Positions 27,575 through 34,073 of a stretch of 64,000 nt of DNA are shown in pieces. The translations under genes were made by a program, and so were the position numbers. Where the stretch lies: positions 1,841,335 through 1,905,334 of the forward strand of contig NZ_BMJC01000001.1 of NCBI RefSeq assembly GCF_014642875.1. The letters are read 5' to 3'. Below the pieces are notes generated by a model. The model did not search any database and had not been told where the DNA came from. It saw only the letters and a list, made by a program, of their open reading frames with translations. How positions within the stretch are numbered: the first letter of the stretch is position 1; each line of letters begins with the position of its first letter. The stretch comes from Puia dinghuensis. Its GTDB lineage: Bacteria; Bacteroidota; Bacteroidia; Chitinophagales; Chitinophagaceae.

Positions 27575-27985
27575 ATGAACTTAAAGCTGGCATTTCCAAT
27601 TTGGCCTGTCGTGAATATTTCTACATCTTTGAGCTCCTTAAATGAAAAAAAATTGAAGAAAGCCATTTCATTTGAACGCTACGATTCGCAGGCTCATAAA
27701 CTCGTCGACCAACCCATACAGAGGGCTTTGATCGACAAGTGGGCAAAAAAAAATAACGCGGAGATAATCAAGAGATTCGAAACTGTCGCTCCAGCAGATG
27801 GCATATTTGAAAGCGAAAGTTGGAAGGAGCTTAAAGCATTTGCCGCCGATCGTACTTTACAGATCAAATCCGTCGTCACCGCTAGGTTCTCTGTCTTGGT
27901 ACACGAAGATATCTTCTCCACAATGGAGATGGCGGAATACTTCGAAAATAGGGGAATTCGAATGGATTTGGCTTCAAAAGAATAG
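27575..27985 (+). CDS. Hypothetical protein, start uncertain
   Basis: 136 aa from the ATG at 27575. Charged, helical, with no recognisable domain; ends ENRGIRMDLASKE. The first part may be out of frame: a second frame from ATG 27556 reads MDLGFYYELKAG and runs 29 codons to a stop at the A-rich tract near 27645, where it could join the longer frame by a single shift. That N-terminus faintly resembles the N-terminus of the HNH protein at 28563. Possibly a frameshifted gene. Confidence 0.45.
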   Translation: MNLKLAFPIWPVVNISTSLSSLNEKKLKKAISFERYDSQAHKLVDQPIQRALIDKWAKKNNAEIIKRFETVAPADGIFESESWKELKAFAADRTLQIKSVVTARFSVLVHEDIFSTMEMAEYFENRGIRMDLASKE

Positions 27986-28080
27986 TTGTTTCAGATTCCT
28001 GCTGGGCCCGGGTACGATAAAACCTGTTTAGCAGGTTTGGATTCAATTTGGACACACTGAACTTGGAAATGGCTACGATT

Positions 28081-28099
28081 ACTACGGATCAAAAGGTTT
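28081..28099 (+). repeat. Partial copy of the tRNA-Arg anticodon region
   Basis: ACTACGGATCAAAAGGTTT matches the anticodon arm of the downstream tRNA-Arg (28162-28180) with one base difference over 19. It lies 81 bases before its tRNA counterpart and directly upstream of the tRNA promoter. Tyrosine recombinases often use the anticodon arm as crossover site, so it could be an attachment half-site; the short length leaves room for chance. Confidence 0.4.
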
Positions 28100-28112
28100 A
28101 AAGCTCTTTTCG

Positions 28113-28120
28113 TACTTTTG
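28113..28120 (+). promoter_or_regulatory. Bacteroidota -7 promoter element before tRNA-Arg
   Basis: TACTTTTG fits the Bacteroidota -7 consensus TAnnTTTG exactly and lies 10 bases before the first tRNA base, the right distance for a short leader. A -33 element is not clear (a GTTTA lies about 18-20 bases upstream). Confidence 0.6.
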
Positions 28121-28130
28121 TTCTTTACCT

Positions 28131-28204
28131 GGCTCTGTAGCTCAACTGAATAGAGCACTTGACTACGGATCAAGAGGTTTTAGGTTTGAATCCTAACAGA
28201 GTCA
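28131..28204 (+). tRNA. tRNA-Arg (anticodon ACG)
   Basis: 74 bases, all arms fold: acceptor GGCTCTG with CAGAGTC (one G-T), D-stem GCTC/GAGC, anticodon stem CTTGA/TCAAG with loop CTACGGA (anticodon 28165-28167), T-stem TTAGG/CCTAA. CCA is not encoded. Two normally fixed tertiary bases are changed together: position 19 is A (28149) instead of G, and position 56 is T (28187) instead of C, so the D-loop/T-loop pair G19-C56 is replaced by A19-U56. This suggests a functional but divergent tRNA, perhaps carried by the island. Confidence 0.92.
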
Positions 28205-28221
28205 CTGACTTTCAAAGAGTT

Positions 28222-28267
28222 AAAAAGGGATCGTTTCAATTTTGAGATGGTCCCCTTTTGCTTTTTA
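28222..28267 (+). terminator. Stem-loop after tRNA-Arg
   Basis: AAAAGGG at the left pairs with CCCCTTTT at the right through a long imperfect stem, followed by GCTTTTT. It starts 18 bases after the tRNA and is the probable transcript end. The rest of 28205-28562 has no gene I can support. Confidence 0.6.
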
Positions 28268-28562
28268 ACGGCATCGAGCAATCGATTTTTGAAATCTTTT
28301 CGCTCTCCGCAATTCGCCCATTTCCAAAATTCGCAAGAAAATTGCAAGCCGACTGAAAGCAAAGGTTAATTCAGCTAGCTTTAACTAAGTTAATTAAAAT
28401 TCCTTGAGCGAGGAAACAAAGGCTGTCAAGCTGCGATTGGCTCCTTCGATTTACGGAGAAAATTCATGTCGGTAACCGGCGCTTAACCGGGTTCACAGGC
28501 AAACGCCCGTGAAGGACGAAGAGTGTCCATGCCAAAAGTCTACCTTTGCAATCTACTAAATC

Positions 28563-29816
28563 ATGGAATTCGAATTTACTTTTGAACTTAAAGCAACCTG
28601 GGGATCTGCAAACTATTGCGTTTCGGGACCTGAAACAAAAGTGGATGCCTTTGTCGAGGCATTTTTACCTGTTTTTGAGGGGTGCGACGGTATATCGAAA
28701 AACATCAAAGGTCTTCAAAAAAATACCCCTGAGTTATATGCTCGGATGCAAGCCTTTATTGATGAATATTCAAAGGGCTGGCCGCACTTACAAGGGGTTT
28801 TAGCATTCCTTCGAAAGCTGACCGCCAACGAACCTTTCCTCTTCTTACCAAATTTGGCTTTATCGCAACGCGATCGGATGATCCTGCATACATACCTGAG
28901 ATCGGAAAAAGAGGGGAAACCGTTCCAGCAGCTTTTCGCTGAAACTGATGAACTTTTTGGCGATTTGCTGAAAAGATACCAGTTACGAGTCCTTGGTAAA
29001 GAACGATACTTCGTAGGCGAACCGGTTAAGGAAAAAAGGAAATGCCGATTTTGCGGAAAAGGAATACCTGATACCACCTTCGACTCGAGGGCTCATGCTA
29101 TATCTGAATCTATCGGTAACAAGAATTTGATACTTCACGACGAATGTGACGGTTGTAATGCCAAGTATGGGCAAGGTATAGAACTGGACATTGCTGCATA
29201 CTTCGCGTTTATCCGAACTTTCTATGGAATTAAAGGAAAAGGAGGTGTAAAGCCACTGACTGGGAAAAACTTCAATCTAACAAATACGGATCAATTGAGG
29301 CTGTCGTTTGGTGATGGCTTTGAATTCAAATTTGGAGAATCTGAAACTTCCTTTTCGCTTGACATCCCCTGGGCCTACTCTCCCCAAAATATGTTCAAGG
29401 CGCTTTGCAAGTACTTTCTTAGCCTGGTTGCTGAAGAAAGACTGGTCTATTTTTCAAAGACAATCGAGTGGATAAATGGAGATGTCACCACTGAAAAATT
29501 GCCGAAAATAGCAGTGTTATTCACCAACATAGGGTTTAAGATGCATCCCGAAATGGCCTTATATGGCCGTCTGGAGGATGACCAGACTCTACCTTATGCT
29601 ATTGGTGATTTCAGTCTCGCTACTTTTAGGTTCATTTTTATCGTTCCATTTACCGAAAAAGACGACCGTTCTTTTGTGCGAAATGAAGATTTTGATCATT
29701 TCTGGAATACGTTTAAGCATTTTAATAAGGCGGAGGGCTGGACGTTTGAAGATTTCTCTGGCAACCCAAAAAAAGATCAAGTTGCCGTTCTGCGGGTTTC
29801 AAAAAAAACCAATTAG
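28563..29816 (+). CDS. HNH endonuclease-domain protein (HNH_5 type)
   Basis: 417 aa. Residues 1-155 are an unrecognised N-terminal region. A compact HNH_5-type zinc nuclease motif follows: C161-x2-C164, AHAISESIGN (H178, N-containing loop) and C195-x2-C198 (ECDGCNAKYG). The C-terminal 200 residues are unassigned and may be a sensor or DNA-binding part. It is the first gene inside the island after the tRNA and is not in an obvious operon. HNH_5 proteins are frequent in bacterial defence loci; a restriction-like or anti-phage role is inference. Confidence 0.8.
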   Translation: MEFEFTFELKATWGSANYCVSGPETKVDAFVEAFLPVFEGCDGISKNIKGLQKNTPELYARMQAFIDEYSKGWPHLQGVLAFLRKLTANEPFLFLPNLALSQRDRMILHTYLRSEKEGKPFQQLFAETDELFGDLLKRYQLRVLGKERYFVGEPVKEKRKCRFCGKGIPDTTFDSRAHAISESIGNKNLILHDECDGCNAKYGQGIELDIAAYFAFIRTFYGIKGKGGVKPLTGKNFNLTNTDQLRLSFGDGFEFKFGESETSFSLDIPWAYSPQNMFKALCKYFLSLVAEERLVYFSKTIEWINGDVTTEKLPKIAVLFTNIGFKMHPEMALYGRLEDDQTLPYAIGDFSLATFRFIFIVPFTEKDDRSFVRNEDFDHFWNTFKHFNKAEGWTFEDFSGNPKKDQVAVLRVSKKTN

Positions 29817-29918
29817 GTTGGCAGCTCAAGGAATATAGTTGCAATTATACGACGCGATTATCTTACATTTATTCCGAGGGTTCCAAAACCTTATTAACTC
29901 GTGATAAATTCAAATTGT

Positions 29919-30338
29919 ATGGAACAGACCTTACACAATCTGCTAAACCCCGATCAAAAGGCCGCTATACTCACGGTCCTCAAATGGGTAGGTTTATGGG
30001 TCGCTATGGATGTTTGTGACGGAGCCGAACTAGGATCCAATTCTGCTGCACTGTTAAATAGAACAGCATCGTTTTTGAAATTTGATCCATCTAGTCGGTT
30101 GCTGAAAATATATGAGCAGGAAGATGCGGAAGAATTACTTTTCGATACGCTAAATACAATTCCAGATGTTGTGAAACCTTGGTTTGTCGTTGAATCCTAT
30201 CTAATGTTGTCATCTGAAGGAACAATAACAGAAAGAGCAATGAACATAGCGCTCTCCTATTTTGAAAAATTTGGGATAACACAAGCAAACTATCTTGAAA
30301 TAGTTCAGGCAGCCTATATAGCAACCGGAGACTCTTGA
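29919..30338 (+). CDS. Hypothetical protein with a truncated paralog 10 kb downstream
   Basis: 139 aa from MEQTLHNLLNPDQ; a GTG start 6 codons upstream is possible. Acidic, helical, no known domain. Key segment: VLKWVGLWVAMDV and FDPSSRLLKIYEQED. The same segments occur in the relic at 40376-40582, including a 27-bp identical DNA stretch (29978-30004 with 40396-40422). The small size and duplicated copies suggest an immunity-type or defence-accessory protein, but this is speculation. Confidence 0.65.
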   Translation: MEQTLHNLLNPDQKAAILTVLKWVGLWVAMDVCDGAELGSNSAALLNRTASFLKFDPSSRLLKIYEQEDAEELLFDTLNTIPDVVKPWFVVESYLMLSSEGTITERAMNIALSYFEKFGITQANYLEIVQAAYIATGDS

Positions 30339-30741
30339 CTGTTCCCAGTATTCAAATTGCGTCTGGCAACGGGGTTATAGTTAACAAATTATCGTTGAGC
30401 TATCAGTATTATACTCAAAGATTTTGCTGTTCGTGGCATCAATATTGGTACTCTTCATCCTCACGGGCTGTCAATTTTGTAACTGCCAGACCGGAAGGGT
30501 CTGGCCTTCACACGAGTAAACGCCTTTACGGAGGGTCAGTCGCTTCTTACTCGATTGCTAAACCCAAGTAATTCATTCTCAACTATTGTCCCCCCGTTAA
30601 AACACCCATTTTTGCTTAAATCAACGACATTAGTGTTTTCATTGTGAGTTTTGTATAAAACTCTTTGTAAATTTCAAAAGAAGTATGAAAAAGGGACTTG
30701 ACTATCGAGAATTTGCGAAAAACTTATTATTCTTTTAACCT
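30339..30741. other. Intergenic stretch with one hairpin
   Basis: No gene supported. A perfect 8-bp hairpin GCCAGACC-GGAAG-GGTCTGGC lies at 30485-30505 without a T-run. The last 140 bases are AT-rich and probably hold the promoter of the lectin-like gene. Confidence 0.4.
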
Positions 30742-31410
30742 ATGTTAAAGAATTATTTTTTGCTTTGTTTGACATTTTGTTTGCCAATCACCATGATGGC
30801 GCAACAGGATAGATGGAGAATAGGTTCAGAAATTTATATCAATGTAGATTATCGCGTTGGTAATTATTCATTGGTGTTTCAAGGAGACGGCAACCTTGTG
30901 ATCGTTCAACACATGCCGGGAAAGGAATGTCCTATTTTTAATACAAGAACTGCTAATCAGGGAGCTACTCGATGCGTATTTCAAGGCGATGGCAATCTTG
31001 TCATTGGCACCGCAACACAATTCCTTTGGAACTCGCAAACCAGTGTTTCACCCAATATCGCAAAAAATCGTTTTCTGCAAATAAATGCTGATGGGAATCT
31101 CGTTATATACGACTCTTCATCGGGTAAACCCATACCGATTTGGAATATGTTTGAATATGTTGCTAAGGCTGAAAACATGAAATATAAATTGGACTCAAAT
31201 TCATGCGCGGTCATACAGCCTTTACATTCAGCAACTGGAGATTGTAAAGCCGCGGAAATGGTAACTTGCGCTTGCGAAATCCTTCCAGGGAGAGTCCAAA
31301 ATGTTCCTAGATGGCAGGTATATAGAGACACCAAAACACATAAGGTTTGCCGTGTTAATGGACTGACTCCTTGCGCCAAACCAGTGGGATCTTGTCTTAT
31401 GCCTAGATAG
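30742..31410 (+). CDS. Secreted bulb-type (mannose-binding) lectin-like protein
   Basis: 222 aa. Signal peptide with cleavage after about residue 20 (LPITMMAQQ). Three repeats of the B-lectin motif QxDGNLVxY are visible: FQGDGNLVIV, FQGDGNLVIG and INADGNLVIYD. The usual final Tyr is lost in the first two, so sugar-binding in those sites may be weak. The C-terminal 80 residues have eight Cys and end with CRVNGLTPCAKPVGSC, probably a disulfide-bonded domain. Single gene with its own spacer; a secreted lectin of bacteriocin or surface-binding type is possible. Confidence 0.85.
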   Translation: MLKNYFLLCLTFCLPITMMAQQDRWRIGSEIYINVDYRVGNYSLVFQGDGNLVIVQHMPGKECPIFNTRTANQGATRCVFQGDGNLVIGTATQFLWNSQTSVSPNIAKNRFLQINADGNLVIYDSSSGKPIPIWNMFEYVAKAENMKYKLDSNSCAVIQPLHSATGDCKAAEMVTCACEILPGRVQNVPRWQVYRDTKTHKVCRVNGLTPCAKPVGSCLMPR

Positions 31411-31500
31411 GACAGTTGAACCGCCATCTCAGGCCCCCGTGATATTTTGGAAGATGTCGGTTGTCGCAACTTTTTCATCGTGTATTTATCGGTGAATATT

Positions 31501-31518
31501 GAGGGAGGGATTCGAACC
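31501..31518 (-). other. Possible tRNA 3'-end remnant inside the island
   Basis: GAGGGAGGGATTCGAACC: on the minus strand this reads GGTTCGAATCCCTCCCTC, the T-loop plus 3' T-stem and acceptor strand typical of tRNA-Ser. No matching 5' half is present. The surrounding 31411-31734 has no gene. It may mark the boundary of a smaller inserted cassette. Confidence 0.4.
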
Positions 31519-31734
31519 ATCTCCAAATGTGTGTACATTAATACCCGTCGGGACAAGAGGTGATAGGTGCAGCGACATTTCGACCTCGAAAATTCTAGTG
31601 GCGTTTCAAATCAAAACAAAGCAAAATAATTCAGATAGTGATAGTTACGGTAGAATCGGCAATTGAGGTTGCGTGGAGCAAGTTCAATTGGGAAAATCTG
31701 AAATTAGAAGTATTTTAGAAGGCAAAATAGACAT

Positions 31735-32052
31735 ATGACAAAGGACAATGAATATTTGGTGGAATACCAAGCCAAAATCAATACAGTGACGTTTAAATAT
31801 TTGGAATCTTTTAAGGCGGAAGTTTCAAAGGATAAGCGAACCTTCGACACCGCGAGTGAATTCCTAAATAAGCATAACGGGACGTTTCGTAGTGAGGTCG
31901 CGGGTGTGGGTGTAGACCTTTTGCATTCACACGGCCTCAATCCTGAAGCTGTCAAGGTTGTGATTGAAAATAACGGTTGGGCAGTTTCGAAGTTGTTCGT
32001 CGAAGTGATGAACGAGGGGATGGGCAGGCAGGTTTTTGCAACAAACATCTAA
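31735..32052 (+). CDS. Hypothetical protein
   Basis: 105 aa, charged N-terminal half, no known domain; contains RSEVAGVGVDLLHSHGLNP. It is followed 4 bases after its stop by the next gene, so the two form a pair. They converge on the Argonaute operon. Could be a small toxin/antitoxin-like pair or an effector/immunity pair, but nothing in the sequence shows that. Confidence 0.6.
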   Translation: MTKDNEYLVEYQAKINTVTFKYLESFKAEVSKDKRTFDTASEFLNKHNGTFRSEVAGVGVDLLHSHGLNPEAVKVVIENNGWAVSKLFVEVMNEGMGRQVFATNI

Positions 32053-32056
32053 TGAC

Positions 32057-32386
32057 ATGATACTTCGAAATTACAAAATCGAAATTGACCCCCTTAATGG
32101 CTTTGTACTTCCTCAGAATGTTCCTCAAGAATTGGGATGCTCAGTTTCTGAGCCTAGTGCGTTCGTTGAAGCGCCGAGAGGGTTAACCTTCACGAATACA
32201 GAGGGCAGTCCAATAGATAATCATCCAGTTTTTATCCACCGAGCTCGTTTTGTCAAGATTTTGCCAGGAACTCCGCCAGAACAAACGGAGATTGATGAAG
32301 TAGTTTGGTCCTGCCTCGCCCCTTTTAGGATTGAACCAGCAAATGTAAGTGTGCGGGTCAAGTTTAAAAATACAATGGAAATATAA
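32057..32386 (+). CDS. Hypothetical protein
   Basis: 109 aa from MILRNYKIEIDPLNG, 4 bases after the stop of the previous gene. Pro-rich N-terminal part and beta-type C-terminus (NVSVRVKFKNTMEI). No known family. It ends 15 bases before the convergent stop of the metalloprotease-like gene. Confidence 0.6.
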   Translation: MILRNYKIEIDPLNGFVLPQNVPQELGCSVSEPSAFVEAPRGLTFTNTEGSPIDNHPVFIHRARFVKILPGTPPEQTEIDEVVWSCLAPFRIEPANVSVRVKFKNTMEI

Positions 32387-32401
32387 ATGGCTATCTGAGC
32401 G

Positions 32402-33616
32402 CTATTTGTCGTGAGAAGATTGCATATTATGGATAGTTTTGGTCCCAACAGGCTCTTTAAGGTGATCGATACCAGTCACCTTTTTGCTATCGTCTATGAA
32501 ATTATGGTCAAATAATGCCTCTTGCCATTTCTCGAATTCGGACTCATTGGTTGCCAGCCGATGCCAGGCTTCAGATATCAGATCAACAAAATTAACGGCA
32601 GTGGCATCTAAAGGTTTTTGGTCCTTAAAGCAAATCGGGTTTGCTTCCTCTATCATGCAATCCAACGTATCGGTAATAATAGGATCGTAGCTGGCTGCGT
32701 AGTATCCGTGATAGATTTGTTGCAATCTCATTGTTGCCGAAAGTTGATTCCATTCGGCCTCAATTTGTTTCGCTTCGTCGGTCAGCCCCAGCTGCTTTGC
32801 CCGCACTACCAAGAACTTGATTCTGATTAATGAAACCGGGTGCATACTGTTTTCTAAATCGTTTTCAGTTAGATAGAAGGCTTCTCTGCCGGACATGCGC
32901 AAATACAGGGAAAAAGTCTTTAAAAAGGCTCCTCCACCGATAACCAGACCGACTGCGTCACAAAACAACTCCTCTGTCCAGTCAAACCAGGTTTCAATGA
33001 TCTTCTTGACACGATGCCTTTCGGCAGTAGAACGTCTATCGTTCTGCTGAAATGGTGGCGCTAACAGTTCCTCCAACTTGTCCTGTAATTCCTTGATGAG
33101 GTCGATCATTTCATCTCTGTGATACTGAAAAAGGAAATGACCAAATTCGTGGAAAAACAATGCTAGATGCAGTAGGCTCTTTCGACTTGAGGACGGAAGG
33201 TAATAAATAACAGGTATCTTTACCGACGGGTAAATCGAAAAATTTCCATCCGACACGGCAAAGGCAATATTTGTAGACTGAGGGTGCTGATCATGCAGCC
33301 ATTTTATCAAACGAATACAGAGGTAATCAGAAGGATGGTATCTACTGATGGGCGTAATGAACTTATGGCTAATTATTCGGAGGTTTCGGGTGACGGATTG
33401 CGTTCGCTCCAACACTTCACTCCAAATGTCCGCTATGTTCATGCCTAAATACCGAAGATTTCCGGCGATTACGCTTTCCTGAATTCTGAGAAAATTCATG
33501 ATCCAAGCAACATAGGGTCTCAGTTCATCAGGAAAGCTGCTTTCATGGATGATACTTCTTAGCGCAGTGATTTCCCTTTGCAGATCTCTGTTGTTACTCT
33601 CTAATATTCGTTTCAT
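32402..33616 (-). CDS. HEXXH zinc metalloprotease-like protein of the Argonaute operon
   Basis: 404 aa. Zinc-protease motif H156-E157-F-G-H160 (FFHEFGHFLF). A second conserved-looking acidic motif about 55 residues on (WTEELFCDAVG, E215/E216, D220) could supply the third ligand, as in gluzincin or ImmA/IrrE-like families. The N-terminal 150 residues are helical with no recognised domain. Last gene of the five-gene operon; its ATG overlaps the preceding stop as TAATG, so production is coupled to the small protein and Argonaute. Roles to consider: protease effector triggered by target recognition, or a protease that cleaves the XRE regulator. Both are inference. Confidence 0.75.
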   Translation of the reverse strand: MKRILESNNRDLQREITALRSIIHESSFPDELRPYVAWIMNFLRIQESVIAGNLRYLGMNIADIWSEVLERTQSVTRNLRIISHKFITPISRYHPSDYLCIRLIKWLHDQHPQSTNIAFAVSDGNFSIYPSVKIPVIYYLPSSSRKSLLHLALFFHEFGHFLFQYHRDEMIDLIKELQDKLEELLAPPFQQNDRRSTAERHRVKKIIETWFDWTEELFCDAVGLVIGGGAFLKTFSLYLRMSGREAFYLTENDLENSMHPVSLIRIKFLVVRAKQLGLTDEAKQIEAEWNQLSATMRLQQIYHGYYAASYDPIITDTLDCMIEEANPICFKDQKPLDATAVNFVDLISEAWHRLATNESEFEKWQEALFDHNFIDDSKKVTGIDHLKEPVGTKTIHNMQSSHDK

Positions 33617-34068
33617 TATATGTCCCCCACTATACTCTTGGAATCGTTGGACACCTGTTCTTCGAAAAGCAAGCGCAACTCGGACAATGCATTAATTATC
33701 TCTGCCGGATTTGATTTGCTCCCATCCTGCAAAAGGCTACGCAATGTAGACAAATTGGACTCAAAGAGTGAAGAGCTATATCGGCCTTTTTTCCCCTTGG
33801 CTTCAACAAAGCTTTTGGCGAAGTTGCGAAGCCTTATGTCCGTGCCAACGAGCGGCTCTTCGTCATGCTGCTCAACCTTTTGTACAAGGGGCGCGAGCCG
33901 ATCGCCAAAGGCGAGGACAAGTTCTTTCGCGTTGGCCAAAGTATCGAGACTAATTCCGGTATCACTGACTTTGCCCTTCAACTTGTAGTGTAGCAACAGG
34001 TTATTGATGGCATCGAGAATTGTCTGATTCTGGTAAAAGCTGGTGATATTTAGTCCTTTGCTTTCCAT
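33616..34068 (-). CDS. Small hypothetical protein of the Argonaute operon
   Basis: 150 aa, largely helical, with LDAINNLLLHYKLKG, DTLANAKELVLAFGDRLAPL and a C-terminal amphipathic helix ALSELRLLFEEQ. No known family. It starts 5 bases after the Argonaute stop and overlaps the protease-like gene by one base, so its dosage is tied to both. A bridging or inhibitor role for the protease is a reasonable guess only. Confidence 0.7.
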   Translation of the reverse strand: MESKGLNITSFYQNQTILDAINNLLLHYKLKGKVSDTGISLDTLANAKELVLAFGDRLAPLVQKVEQHDEEPLVGTDIRLRNFAKSFVEAKGKKGRYSSSLFESNLSTLRSLLQDGSKSNPAEIINALSELRLLFEEQVSNDSKSIVGDI

Positions 34069-34073
34069 AACCG

